In this document: positions 12,466 to 31,603 of the stretch, one piece after another | Layout of the letters: every line of letters starts with the position of its first letter | Position numbering within the stretch: position 1 is the stretch's first letter | DNA from: Daphnia carinata | Taxonomy: Eukaryota > Arthropoda > Branchiopoda > Diplostraca > Daphniidae | Assembly: GCF_022539665.2 (NCBI RefSeq) | Contig: NC_081340.1 | Coordinates: forward strand, 5,703,357-5,767,356 | DNA length: 64,000 bases | Reading direction: 5' to 3' | Notes under the pieces: generated by a model | Databases searched by the model: none | Seen by the model: the letters and a program-made list of their open reading frames with translations, nothing else | What the model was told of the DNA's origin: nothing | Translations under genes and position numbers: made by a program

Positions 12466-15400
12466 ATGGATGACGAATTTCCTGACCCCGATGAGGAATA
12501 TGAAATGCGATATGCCGAAGAGTTTGAGCTAATGAATGAGTTCGGTGAGTGATAAAAATAGCTTATTGGTGGCAGACATAAACTGATATTCTTACTCAAA
12601 AACACAAGACTTTGAAGAAAATGCAGCACCAATTCTACCCAAAGGGAATGAAAAAAAGGTAAAGAAAAGCCTAAATTTTAATGATGCTGGTAGCAGTGGT
12701 AGTCGTCCAAACTCAAGCCTTTCAAATCAGTTAGCTACCTCAAATGATGCTGGAAGAAAACGTATGCAAGATGAAATGTTTGGTTCGCTATCAGATGATG
12801 AAGAACTTTGTGGAAAGAGTGAGGTTTATTATTTGATGAGATTGAATGGTTCAAGATTTTACTTTAATTGTGTCAACAGGTTCTAACCCTTTGAAAAAGC
12901 CAAGAAATGATGCAATTGTATTAGATGACCAGCCATGCTGTTCCTCAACTGAATCGTGTGATGAACCAACAGTAGTTCGTGTATCTAGACCTAAACGTTA
13001 TGTTTTCCGACTTGTTCCTGAAGAACCTCACCAAATTATTACGACACACACTGGTCAGAAACTATTTATTAGACTGAAGGCAGATGAACCAATAAGGCAA
13101 AAGGTTGTAATGCTTCTTATGTAAAAAACTAGTATGCTTAATTGAATCTCTTTGTCTGCAGGATTTGGATTTCAATTACAAAAACACTGGAAACCTGCTG
13201 AAAGTTTCAGTAGCTAGCTTAAAGCTACAGATGCATAATGAAGTGAGTCTCCTACATAAAAAGCAATGTACTTTAATAAGTCTTTCGGACGTTATCTAGG
13301 CGAGAGCCAAATCGAGTCTGGTGTCGGAAGAGGAATTCGAACGACGTCTTCGTGAACTGGAAACAATGGATTATAGAAGTAAGGGGGCAAAGGAAGATAG
13401 CAATGTGAATGAATTAACAAACAACTCTAATGATTCATGGATGGAACTGTACCGACCAAGAAACTACCTCGATTTATTGAGCGAAGAAAACATCAACCGA
13501 ACGCTTTTGCATTGGTTAAAGCTTTGGGATAAGGCGGTCTTCAACCGGGAAGTTAAAATTAAAGCACCCAAAACTGATGAAACTCTCAAGCCTCAGTGGG
13601 CTCAAGGACAAAAGGGCTCGGTCGTCTCGGGTCGCTTTGAAAATAAAAAGAAATTCGAGAAATTCCGCACAAACAAACAAAATGAAGGCGAACTAAAAGA
13701 GGAACTGGATTCTTCCGGGCGACCGTTGCAAAAAATTGTTCTTATCAGTGGACCGCCTGGCTTGGGAAAAACAACTTTGGCTCACGTCGTGGCCAAGCAC
13801 GCAGGTATCGTATTTCTTTTACGTTCAGTTACCATTCGGATAGTTTGAACAACTAATATTTTGAATTGCTATTGAATGTCAAAAGGTTATAATCCAGTTG
13901 AAATGAATGCCAGTGATGACAGGAATGTTGAAGCATTCAAACTTCAACTAGAATCTGCAACACAAATGCGTTCTGTTATGGGATCAAATCCCTCGCCGAA
14001 TTGCTTGATCATCGATGAAATTGATGGAGCACCAGCTGTACGTGCATCTTATAAACGTCAAGTAGTTGGGTTATTTGTGATTATCTTCCACTACGTTTTA
14101 GGCTTCTATCAACTTCCTTGTTAGTACTCTAACGCAAGAAGGTGCACAAAACAAGGAAAATAACCAAGCCAAGAAAAAGAAAAAAAAGGGGCCCAATCTT
14201 GTTTCCAGGCCGGTCATTTGCATTTGCAATGACTTGTATACACCATCTTTGAGGCCCTTAAGGCAGGCAGCTCTAGTTCTACAGGTAACATTATTTCCAA
14301 ATTCTTACTTGAATGCAAAAACCTTATTATATTATTATTATTTTTTCGTTTCCTGTTAGTTTCCTACTACCAATCCAAACAGGTAATAGCTATTTTATTA
14401 GTAGCGTATACCAATCTACAAGTTTCGAATTATAAATATTTAAATACATTTTCAGGTTGGCTCAAAGACTTTTGAGCATTTCAAAGGAACAAGAAATCCA
14501 AGTCGACATGTCCAGCATGTTGGCACTATGTGAGAAGGCTGATTATGATATTCGCTCCTGTCTAGCAACTCTATACTTTCTCAAATCCCGCCGGCTCCCA
14601 TTACGATACAGTGATGTTATGAATCTCAACATTGGCCTTAAAGATAATCACAAAAGCCTTTTTCAGGGTATGATTGTTTGTACAACGAAAATTTTGATTT
14701 GGGTTTTTTTTTAAATTTTGAATTTATTATTTTTTTTCAGTTTGGCAAGAAATTTTTCACATTCCACGGCAAAAGAGGAGTCAATATATGGGACCAATTG
14801 AACACGAAGGAATGTTACCTTTGGCTCCGGATGTCGATAAGCCACTAGCTCCTAATGCTGGAAATAATGCGTCAATGCCAGCGAGGTAATATAAGTCAGA
14901 AGTGTTAAGCTAAATTGCAATTTATATGTCTATTCATGTCTGATAGGTTTGCGAACATTTTGCATTCTGTTCAATCCTGTGGCGAGTATGATCGGCTTTT
15001 ACAAGGTGTTTTTGAGAATTATCCAACCATCAAGTTCAAGGACAGCTATTTAAACTCGGTACTCAATATTTCGTTTTAGAAAATGGCAGTACAAAAATAA
15101 CTTCTTGACTCTGATTGGTCATTACAGGTATGCACGGGCTTGGATTGGATGTGCTTCTATGACTATGTGAATCACTTTGTCCAGAAAAATCAAAATTACT
15201 GCGTCTTCGGTTACCTACCTTATACTTTCATAGCGTTGCACTTTCAAATGGCAGCTGTTCTCTCGCAAAAAATCAAATATCCAACTGCTCAAACAGAGGT
15301 AAAGATTTCTGCCTAAGTTTGTTTTTTGTAATTTTCATTGTATTTATTTCTTTTCATTTGCGTTAAACAGTTGAACGCGAAATTAACCAAAAATCTGGGT

Positions 15401-18400
15401 ATCGTGTCCACAATGTTTCAAGATTTGAAAGCGAAAATCAGGATATCTAACTCCAAAGAAAATATCATTCAGGACGTAATCCCGTTCTCATTGCCAATAA
15501 TCACACCAACATTGAGACCGGTCTGCCATTTTTCTCCTTCAAATTCTTCCTAAAGAAAAATTAATTAATGATACCATTTTTATATCCTAGGTAAGCGCCC
15601 AATTGTACAGTGCCGAAGAGAAGGAACAAATTCTCCGAGTAATAGGTGTCATGATTTCTTACAATCTGACTTTCCGACAAGAAAAAACAATCGATGGTGC
15701 ATACCGCTACTGTCTGGAACCGTAATATTCTTTTTTTGCTTAAATAATTCAAACGAAAAGAAAGATTTCATTCCTTCTTTTTTTTTCCCCCTTCATAGAG
15801 ATATTGAGCAGGTAGCCTATTTCGACATCGGTGCTGTTCAGCGAAAGAGTTTGACGTATAGCGTGAAACAAATGTTGGCGAGAGAGATAGAGCTGGAGAA
15901 ACTTCGGTTGTACGAATCCAATTTGGGCCCTGTGATTATGCCAAAGCCGTTGGAGCCAATCGAAGCGCCCGAAATGAAACCTCCGCCCAACATGGCCATG
16001 ACATTAGCGCTGAAGCCTAAACCCATTGTGGAGTCCTGCAAAGTAAGTCCATCATCTCAAATATATATTATAACTAGTCGACAAACGATCTTTTCGGCAT
16101 CCCATCGATGAATCGTTATTCTATCTATGGGAAAGGAAGTGGAAAAGTCGTCATCATTGATTAATGATCACTGAGCCTTTCGATGGGCATTGTAAACTTA
16201 AGGGGGGGTTCGGCTCAGTTTCCTCATCATTCCTCTATTCATATGATAATTGCTTTAGTAGCCAGCTATTTCTCAGCAAATGGAAATAACATTTTTTTTT
16301 ACCTCCTTGTCTGGTGCCCATCATCTTGTAAAATAGCTCCTTCATTTGTTCCTGTCCGACCGACAAAACGGCAAAGAAATGACCATCCTAACATACGATC
16401 ATCCTGTAAAATATGCAGAAGGTTCCCCCACCCATCGTCCCTTTTTTTTTTTCCTTTGCTAGTCGGATGCAAATGCGGAGTAGGGCGGATGTAAGCTTGT
16501 TTTCTTTTCTTGTATGACGGAGGGGTTTGTGGAAGAATAGGGAGTATACAGAAGGCAGCAGCAAGCGATTGCATTTCGTGGCCGGATTATATCCTACTCT
16601 ATTATGCATTATGAGGTGGGCAGGTCCGATTTGGGTGGGAAATGGGTAGATGGGAGCGCCATCACTGATAATGTGCTTTTTTTTTTTCTGAAAAAAAAAG
16701 AAAAAAGAAAACGGAAGTAATTGGCGGGGTAATGTACTGAGCAGCCGGAATCGTTCGGATAGTGAACGGTCCCTTTTTTTCTTCTATTAACTCTTAGCCA
16801 TAGATCGGAAGTTGAGCTACTATAGTGCCTTTGTAGTGATAGCAGCTCTCCACTTCTGACGATGTTTGGATATCTCTTCTGCATTTCCTGGGCCGACAAC
16901 GTGTGTGGGGCTAAGGGGGAAAAAAACACGCGCACACACATCCCGCAGCGTTTCCTATTTGATGCCAGTAGTCTAGGACCATTTGCATTCGACCGCGAAA
17001 AATGGCGTCATTTTTTTTTTTATTCACCCCCTCCTCGCGTATCATAATATTTGGCAGCTTGGTATACTAGTGGCTTTTATCTATTGATTCCCTTTCCTGG
17101 TAAACGTACATTGATGCCTTTGAGATTTATCTACCCGCTATGTTATATGTGTGTACTACTAGAAACGCTTTTCATCTCTTTTGACCCTAATCACATAGTA
17201 GCCCCCCACTTTTTGCCCACCTCACCACCCCCTTTTCAGATTGGGGTAAACCCCCCACTCTCGGAGGGTTTTGCTCGGTGCGATTCCATACCGTAATCGG
17301 CTTTATCAAACAGTCCGATTAGACGTACGAGGACAGCTTGGATAGTGCGCAGGAGGTGGAGAAGGAAGCAATGGTGAAAGAGATAGATACAGTATTATTA
17401 CTGTATATCCATCGAGTGAAAGTATAGCTTTGAAAAAAAAAGGGAGGGTGGGGGGTGTGTATAGTGTCTGCCGACACGCGTCGCTATTGTCGGTCACGGA
17501 ACAATATTGCCCTCTCAATTCCTGCTCTCCCTTTCTTTCCCTATAGAAGTATAAATCTATTAGGCTCCTATGGCTCGTGCCACGCAGTCCCTATTCATGC
17601 GAAAGAGGGTAGGGACGCGTGAGAGAGAAACAATGATAGAAAAACCCTGGCAATAAGTCTTTGACGGAATCCCATTATCGCGGCCCATCATTGATGCCCG
17701 TAACCGTGATTCCGCTCCATTTCATCTCGAGATTCAAAACATCGTCTGATCGAGTCTGATTCATGCAATGGGGGGGGGGGCTAAAAAAAAATTCAATGTG
17801 TTTTTTTTTTGTTCCTTATTTGTGGGTTTGATCATTTGGGGCGCGACAAATTGTTTTGTTCCAGGCCAATTGAATTTTTTTTTGTCTGGTCAGGGACTTA
17901 ATGTTAACATAGAAGTTTGACACAACCGGACAGCCATTGCCCAGGAGGCAATAGAAAAACCGTTGATTGATTTGATGGAAGATGGTCGAAATTGGATAGA
18001 TATGATGCAGGTGTCCCAAGCGGTTCGTTTGTGGGGGGGAGGATCTAAAGAATAAGGATCCCTTCTTGTTGTTCTAACTCTTGATCCGCTACAATTCGAT
18101 TGCCGTTGACCGTTGGCTGATTGTCTCGTTGTCCATCACAAGCAGTCCCTCCGAAACAATCAAATCATATCACGAATCGAAAAAATGGCGGCCGCTAGTG
18201 GATTGGTTTCACGAGCGGAAAACGCATTCTCATCCGCCTCATATTCTCCTTTAAAACTTTAAACAACAAAAACCGAACGCTGTCGCAATCGTTTCTGCCT
18301 ATTCGTTTGAAAATGGCGCGGATTAAACGAAGGCACCAATCACATAGCGAAAAGGGGAAAATGAGGTAGATCGTAGACCTGTTTATGGAATGATTGTCGC

Positions 18401-20016
18401 ATTGGGTTTTTCCTTAAGACATCCGTTAAAAGGGGAGGCAATCAGATTTGCCAAGAGCAAAAGGAGGATCGTGAACACGATCGTCATCAACGATACGCCC
18501 TCCATCTCATTGGCGAGTCATTACCGATTAGAAATTAGACATCTATCGTAATGAGAAAACATATCGTTTTGAAATTTACGCGTTCCCCGCCTTTTTTTTT
18601 AAACATTCAATTGTTTCGAATGATTTTAATGTGACGATAGTTTTGTTTTGTTTATTGTTAACCGAAAATGTTCTGTTAATGGACGTCATCGGATTTGAAA
18701 GCGGATGGTGAAGAGGGACGGGTAAAAAGGGAGGGTCAAAGCTCAACTCGATCAAAGCCGACAGAACGGCGAAGCTTTTAACTCTTAATCGCCTCCGACG
18801 GCGTTCGGCAGCATCCGGTGGCCGATTCCGTCCCTGTGTGTGTGAGCTGCCGGGCTCTCGTCCCCCGGAAGCCTGGTGCCAAACGGGCCGGCAACTATAA
18901 CGTATTACTAGAAATCTTGCTCCACCATCGTAGGGAAGAAAAAAGATGCATGTAACTTGGAAATAAAAAAGAAACAGAGAATGGATGAAAGAGGAAGCGT
19001 CTGGTGCGTTGTACGTATTTAACATGGACGGACCCCAACTGATAAAGTGACGCCGAAAATGGACAAAAAGCGATCCGGAAACGTGCCCGTCCGTATAATA
19101 TCCTTTTTTCTTTTGCAACACAACAGCACCGGGCAACATTTCTTTTCTTTTTTTTTCACTCCTAAAAAAAAACCGGGCTGGCAATTTTTTTTATTGAATA
19201 GTCGATTGAAAGCTGCCGATTTTTTTTTTTTTTTTTACAATCTTTTGTTTTTTTTTTTTTTTATCGTAAAATGCTGTTGTTGTCGTAATAATAAAATCCC
19301 ATCAGGTTTTCTCTCGGACTGATGAGCCTCCTCCTACACTCTCTCTTGAACTATTTCCGCTGGTGCGGAAGAGACTGCTTTGCGTAGTTGTAGAGGAAAC
19401 GGGGCGCTGGAAAGACCATTGGCTCTTCCATCACGATGACTTTGAATGGCGCGTCGATCTTTCTCTCCCTCCCAATTTTTTTTTTTAGCCTCACAGAACA
19501 TAATGTGCTGTGTGCCAAACACTGTTCAAACAGTGGGGTCAAACAAAAAAAAAATAAACAACTCTTTCAGGGGGTTAGGATGTGTGATTATTTTCGCTGG
19601 AAAAAACCAAGTAGGTCCAGCATATTAGTCGCACCATTGCGCTGAGCGTTTGACCACTTGAAACGATAATGTTTTCTCCGGGCTCCTTCTTTTTCAAATG
19701 TTATTAAATGCTGCGTGAATTCTACTTAACTTTTTCATTTTTGTTTCGTGGCAGACGGCAACAGATTTCTTTGGACGGCCATTAAAAACACCTCCGAAGA
19801 AGAAGAACGCTGACGGTAAAAATATTTAAAGACAAATGATTTTAATTCTGGAGTTATTGATTTTTTTTTATTTTCTTCTTTTTTTTTTTTTTAAATGGGG
19901 AATTTCCGGTTTTTAAAGGTTCGATCCAAACGGCCCAAAATGACGTCTGGTATCACTTCAAAGAAGGCTACAGCAACGCCGTCCGTCGTAGTGTCAAAAT
20001 GGCTGATTTCGTATAA
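12466..20016 (+). CDS. CHTF18: CTF18, alternative clamp-loader large subunit (926 aa)
   Basis: Large subunit of the CTF18-RFC complex that loads PCNA on the leading strand and supports sister-chromatid cohesion. Seventeen exons: 12466-12544, 12609-12818, 12880-13103, 13162-13242, 13300-13804, 13886-14037, 14102-14284, 14360-14382, 14456-14667, 14741-14885, 14947-15058, 15128-15298, 15371-15520, 15591-15721, 15799-16042, 19755-19815 and 19919-20016; sum 927 codons (human 975 aa). The N-terminus is acidic (MDDEFPDPDEEYEMRYAEEF). The AAA+ domain begins at WMELYRPRNYLDLLSE, Walker A is GPPGLGKTT, Walker B is CLIIDEIDGAPAASIN, and RFC-type helices follow (CEKADYDIRSCLATLYF). The C-terminus VWYHFKEGYSNAVRRSVKM is the conserved CTF18 tail that binds CTF8/DCC1. 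Exon 8 has only 23 bp. The intron before exon 16 is 3.7 kb while the others are under 110 bp. Confidence 0.95.
16043..19754 (+). other. 3.7 kb intron of CTF18 with no recognised gene
   Basis: The only long intron in the gene, from GTAAGT at 16043 to the AG before 19755. It is full of homopolymer A/T runs, short G and C runs and GA/CT-rich patches. The open frames seen inside on both strands are low-complexity and lack protein character. I found no tRNA, terminal repeat or transposase. It may hold enhancers, for instance for neighbouring drgx, but no element is identifiable by eye. Confidence 0.7.
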
Positions 20017-20357
20017 ATTTTAGGATAAAAAAAAATAATAAATTTGAATTTCTACAACACCGTTTATTGACGAGAATGAATTTGATAGAAAGAAAATCTG
20101 AGCTAAAACATAGATAATTTTTTTTTTTAATGTTTTTGTTTCGAGCAGGAGGGGCCAAATAGAGAACGTTCAGCTGTTGTAATGTGACTAGGAAATAACG
20201 GACAACATTTGATGGAAGAATCAAAGCAGTTGGGGAGAAAAAAAAAAAAAAGCATAAATTAATAATTTATTGAATGAATTAAAAATTTCTTTCGCCCACT
20301 TGGGATAGGATTTAGCCAATGAATGACTAACTTTCAGTTCAAAAACAACAAAAATGT
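20017..20357. other. Spacer between convergent CTF18 and drgx
   Basis: 341 bp between two stop codons, AT-rich with several A/T homopolymers. It must hold both 3' UTRs and polyadenylation regions. Nothing else is seen. Confidence 0.7.
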
Positions 20358-25919
<5,562 letters not shown>

Positions 25920-28290
25920 TTTTCTACTATCTTCCCTTTTGTCTTCTTCGAGAGTGAACATTGAAAACGAAAACATAATCAGTCCAAAATAGATTCCCAG
26001 TTTTAAAAAGCGCGCGGGGAACAACATAGAAAATAGCGGGATTGATAATATCGTAAAAAGACGTGATAAAAATGAGAAACAAAGGAATGGATGATGATGT
26101 TACGTAATCAAGCTTGATGGATCAAAGAGCTGAGGTGATACTCGAAAGCGGGGAAACACTGGGCAAAAGGTGATTTCAACGAAGTTACGTACACTCTGTG
26201 TGTGTATACGTCATTGTTATACCTACTTCTGTCTGCCTCGGTCGATTGATCATCAACTCGTCAAGAGCTAATAGTGTATATAATATATCTAGGGCAAGAT
26301 AGCCGTTCCCATCTCTCCTCATCAGCTCGTTAATGAAGAGCTCTGAGTGAATTTGGCCAGCTTGAGGATCTTTGCCTCATCGAGCTGACGATTGGATTAG
26401 CCAGTTCAACTTTCTCCACCACCACGTACTGTTATATAGCTACCATCTTACACTATATACGCGTGTGTGTCTTTAATAAGATTTATCTCTCTCATCAGCT
26501 GATGGCGCCCTCTCCCCGACCGAATGAAGGACGGCCCAACTTCGTTAGCACGCTACTACGGATATCTACCAATCAATTCGTCGGATCTCTGCCCCAGTAC
26601 GTATCACCTTTTTCTTTTTAATTATTACAAAAAAAGATAGAAATAGTCTTAGATGGTAGATGTGTTTGGCGAACAAGATGTCGATCTAGTAGAATATTTT
26701 TGAGTAAGAACTTACCGGCGGAACGATAAAAGAGAAGGTCCGGCTGGTTGGAGAACTGGATGAACGATTGCGGTCCGATAGTTGTGCTATTGCGGATGAT
26801 ATCGAGAGGTGTACGATGAGCGGGATGTTCGTCTTCCCGCATCGCACTCGATTGGAGAGGAGAGATCATCCGGAATAAATCGTCGACAGCGAGAGAGTCA
26901 AAACGAGACAAGAGAACCGATGGATGGATGGATATGGAGAGAGAGGCTGGCCATACCACGTACTAGGTTTAGTCGACTGTTCGGCGAGGGGTGGGCATTT
27001 TGTAAGGGATGTATCGAATCCAGCGCAGGCGCCGTTGACCGACCATAGGCGAGTCAGAGAAACAGGCTGTTTGCACGCTTCCCTCCCCCAATAGCGTCAA
27101 CCGACTACCAGATAAATATCCATTAAGACCATGGACCTCACGCGCCGGCCACCGTGATCCATGTAGCTTTAGGCCGCTGGATTCCGACGGCCAGCAGCTT
27201 CTTTCTTGACTTTTCGCTTAATATTAGACACGCAATCATTTTTTGTGGCCATTTTGTGTTGATTCCTCATTGCTACTCGACACGAAAAGGCCCCCCCCCC
27301 CATTTTCATCCAGTTGGATGATCACTTCCGGCGTGATAAAATGAATTTCTTTTTTAAAGATTCAAGTGTTTAACGTGAACCACTATTTTAGAGCTAATGT
27401 TACATCCGCTTCTGTTTGTAAATGTTTTTCGCTAGATTCCGCGGATTTGCCAAACCGGAAGCTTGAAAAACTTCTTTCGGGCTTTGCAAAAGAGAAATAG
27501 CCGAGATTTCTTTCTTCTTTTTTTTTTTTTAATATAGAACTTCTTTTCAAATAGTAAAACTGTTGGCAGGAGAATAAGCTATACACACTGGTAACCGACC
27601 AATTTCACGCTAAATTCAATCAAAAAAATATTCTTTTTTTCAACAAACGAAAAAAAAAACTCGAGATTTGATCCGCTTTTAACGGGAAAGAAATGAATGT
27701 TCAAGATCCCCTGATTCCGGCTTCCGATTCAGTTTTCGTCTTTCATAAAACAGCGGTGTTGAACTGCTCCAACGAATTGAAACTTCGGGTTAATAAGTCG
27801 ATCTGGGGGTTAGTGTTATTAATAATCAGTGAGCTCTTGTAGAAGAGAGAATTTAAGTCGACTGCTCTCTTTGAATATTCACGACTTCATTTACCATTTT
27901 ATTCCACCCTCTTTTTTTTTTATTAAGTCTCTGAGACGCAGGCGTTGAAAAAAGAGTTTCCTTTGCAGAACAAAAGCCACGAAAGAAAATGAAATTAGCA
28001 TCTAGTACAAAAGATTTTAATCAGCAATGAATTGGCACGGTCCAATCAATCTCTCTTTTCCCTTTTATAACGCTAGGCCTGTGTACGTTAGTTGGATTCG
28101 TTAAAGGTTCACGTTCGTCTTTTTGATGGAACGCTTAAAAACGTATGCAGATTTATATGATCGAGGGAATCGTTTTCTAACTGATAGACAATTGTACACC
28201 CAACAGAGCGCTTAATGATTAGCCCGAATGAAAATCGTTCCGCCCAAGGAATTGTTTGAGAGTGACCTACTGGGAATCTTCTTCTTCTTC
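25920..28290. other. Upstream region of drgx, intergenic
   Basis: About 2.4 kb with no supported coding sequence. It has GA/CT-rich and poly-C patches (for example near 27,291). A strong donor-like site GCCG|GTAAGTTC on the minus strand at 26716 suggests a non-coding first exon of drgx, entered separately. The left end of the duplicated block starts at about 28,291. Confidence 0.55.
26716..26960 (-). other. Possible non-coding 5' exon of drgx
   Basis: On the minus strand a GC-richer stretch ends in GCCGGTAAGTTC, a good splice donor. A possible acceptor (GAAGATAG) lies 8 bp upstream of the drgx ATG. The stretch is open in one frame, but splicing would not keep that frame with drgx, so it would be 5' UTR. 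The acceptor has a poor pyrimidine tract and the upstream boundary is a guess. Confidence 0.3.
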
Positions 28291-31200
28291 TCCTTGTATT
28301 TTAACGCAAATCTACTACGCCATTCCAATAGGTACAACGGTAATCGTACCACTTTAATAGCTTCCACCTTTCTCATTACAAACGATGAGTTTCTATTTTC
28401 ATGCTTGAATTATTTGTTTTGGCGGTCGGTTGAGCGTGGCAAGAACGATGGTATGCCGCAATGGCGTGCTCGTGTCCCGTTTGCATCCAGCTAATGGCTA
28501 AGATATCCACCCGATTCGATTCTCCGATTTGTTCCTACTTCATTTTATTGCGCGCATTTCGATTTTGTGTCAACAAGATCGGTGTGTACATGTCGTCTTC
28601 ATTCCCCCGGAGCATCATTTGTTTTATATTTTGGCTGCTAGTTACACGTAGGGCCGCCCAAAAAGCTGATCTTTTCTGCGTGATGGCATGTCCAACTCGA
28701 AACAAAACTGGCGGATATATTTTAATGAATCGTCAGTTGGGTCTTGCATGTCTACATTTTGAAATACCCGAACAAGTAATTTGCTAATAATTCCATGTCT
28801 TTTTACTGACGAATAAGAAATGTATTAAACGTTGTGTTGTGCGTACGCGGACGTAAAGTTTAAGACTATGGCGCGTAATCCGCTGATGGCAGATGACAGG
28901 CATGTTGATTACTTCTCGATTGATATTAGTATTACATGCTACGTGGAATTGGGTGCACCAGTACTACCTACACACGACTGCCCGCTTTTTATTTTGCAAA
29001 AATGCTGAAATTTCTGTTAGAATTAAATTCTGTTTTGCGGTAACCAAAAGTAAAACAGTTAAATAAATTGAAGAAATGTTGTGGGTGTTTTTTTTTTCTT
29101 AAATCTTTTTTCTTTCACTTTCTTTTCAGGTCGCAAAATCCTATTTTTAGGATTTTTAGTTTGATATGCAAGGCGGGCAAGGCAGTACGCAAGGGAAAGA
29201 TCGGAGCGGATCATACATAAACGTAAGGTATTACATTGGTACGTTGAATTAGATTAGACCACCCCCGTATCCAATACGGTGCATAGTAGATGTGCGGTAC
29301 ACTATGCAAATGATTTGATAGCCTATGCAGAGCTGTAGCAATCGTGACGGATGATTTCTCAACGTCTATCAACCATTGCTTATGCTTCACTTTTCTAGCT
29401 TACCGCCATGTTTTTATACAAATTTTAAGAAGCCTCTGATTTATTTGATGCGCACTTCCATTTTTGCCCAGTAAAGATCTAAAATGCTTGCTGGCCGCAG
29501 CACTATTCCCGTCCACTTCGCTTTCGTTTTCTCAACTTGATTTAAACACACACACACACAAGTTTTGAAATCCTTTTTGCGGGGATTTTGTAGTTGGGCA
29601 TAAGAAAAAGAAAATCTTAATTCGGGACAAATTCTTCGTACGCTTCCTTATGCTAATCCGGTAGCCCGCTAGAAGGTAGGATATCCCATTGTCATTGTGG
29701 CTTTGTTCTTCTCATTTCTTTCATGATTTTTTAATGCGTACGAGAATGATCTTGGCCTGATTTTGCATGTCAACAACCTGTTTATACCACGCGGTAGCTC
29801 AAATATCAAGCGAAACAGATTGAAATGGATAAAGCCAAATGGAGAACAAGTCAAATATTCAAGATTAATTGTACTTAACGACCTCATAGCTAAAAACGAA
29901 TCTATTTCTCCCTGAATATAAATGTTGTGTTATTGAGCTGTAATGTGTAGCAACAACAACACACAAAAAATCTTGGGGAAATGGGCTTAATCGAATCAAA
30001 AGCATGATCAAACCCCTCCATGTCATTATCAATATAGAGCAGGTCTCCGGCGACATTGTGACGTTCCACGAGGATTAGGAACAATTCATTATCGTTTGCG
30101 CATTTTAGCTCCTCCTAACAATAAATGCGTGATGTTTTAGGTAGCAAAGGAAAGAAGCAAGTCTAATAGTTGAACACAGCATAGGTTTTTAGGATGCCAA
30201 TGAATAAGCCATAGACGTTGGAGTAGCGTCCGAGTTGAGAAAAGCGACGTGCCTGCCGCAATAAAATGACTGCTGGTTGTATACAAAGTGATGGTGTGTG
30301 CTCACTTTAAGTCTTGCCACAGCAGATAAGTGATGGAAAAATGGTTTGCGAGCGCATTGATAATGCAGTGGAGCAAGACGCCTTTACAGCTCGTGCACTA
30401 TTTAATAATGCAGAAAGCTTCCCCCCCCCTTCTCATTTTGCTGCTGGTTCCACAACGCCGTCATAAGAACGAGTCACCTAACAGCTGAGACCTCCAGTTC
30501 GCTTTTCGTTTGCAATGTACTGCCGCTAGATATGCAACGACGATCTGCTGTACTTATATGATCGCCATTTCGGTCCGACACCCATCACATGTTTTTTTTT
30601 TTTTTTCTTTTTACTCTACCCCATCACATATCGAATTGGCATGGACCAACTTGATTTCCCTGTTGCTAGCCATTTATTTCTGCCCACCAATCTGCCCATG
30701 TGACGATATCAGGTGGAATCGGCATGAATGTCTTCCGCAATTTTATTTGTTTATTTTACGATTTTTAAAAAGAGAGAAAAAAGAATCGAAGAGAAATGGG
30801 CGGTAGAAACATCTTGTACAGCATTCACGATTGAATGCGGGAGTTACATTATGATTCCGTCTGGTTGGCTATCTCTGGCTATCCAATCATCTTTTATGCA
30901 GGACTAAGGCTACTGTTTGAAATGTTAATCCAGAAAAAAGGGGATTTTTTTTGTTTTGTTTTTATTCTCATAGTGTTTCTCTAGTTTCCCTTGTCCTACG
31001 CTTATTTAGAGATTCTATTTTAATATGACAAGAGTCCTTCTTCTCGCTGCATGGTTCGATAGGCGACATCTTCAAATCCACTCTATCATCGTTCCCACTT
31101 TCCTCTGCAATTCGGACTTCCTACGATTTTTGAAGTAAAAAAAAAAGAATCAATTTACAGACACCTTTTTCTCTTCACTTTGTAATAATATACTAGAAAA

Positions 31201-31542
31201 GCTTTCAATACAGTATTCTGTAAGTCACGTAGTGCAGGACATTGCGGTCGGTAGTGTCCCCCAGAGGAAATTTCAATTAAGAAATTCGCCCCAATCCTCC
31301 CAAAGGCAGAATGGAATTCAACAAACGTTGAAGTTATAGGAAATAATGTCTATCATTAGGTTTCTCTTAGTTACCAGACGATGACGTTTTCTCCGTAGCC
31401 AAGGCAACACTCGTCAGAAACGATTGCATCGGTTTTGCTTCCGAAGACCGTCACGTCGCATTTGCATGACCTTCTTGGATAATATGTGCAAACACTTTGA
31501 CTTTTTTTTTATCTTGAAAAGTTCAATGACAAGTAAGCCTGG
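28291..31542. other. Long non-coding stretch at the left of copy A
   Basis: 3.2 kb ahead of the ETNPPL gene with no supported gene. Open frames exist (for example 28461-28787), but in copy B indels change or extend them and they show no family character. There is a (CA)n tract near 29,548. It may hold upstream regulatory sequence. Confidence 0.6.
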
Positions 31543-31549
31543 TATAAAA
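31543..31549 (+). promoter_or_regulatory. TATA box of ETNPPL-like gene, copy A
   Basis: TATAAAA lies 55-60 bp upstream of the ATG at 31604, so transcription would start near 31,573 with a short 5' UTR. It is conserved in copy B. Confidence 0.6.
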
Positions 31550-31603
31550 GCAACCACTCGTTTTGACATTACTTTGATTTGTGGCTGTACTTTCAGGTCA
31601 GTT

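Noticed and set aside
16183-19645. Short frames inside the large CTF18 intron
   Set aside because: Low-complexity translations of homopolymer runs on both strands without recognisable motifs.
28461-28787. 108-codon frame MACSCPVCIQL... in copy A
   Set aside because: The frame context differs in copy B because of indels at its start; composition resembles AT-rich non-coding DNA.
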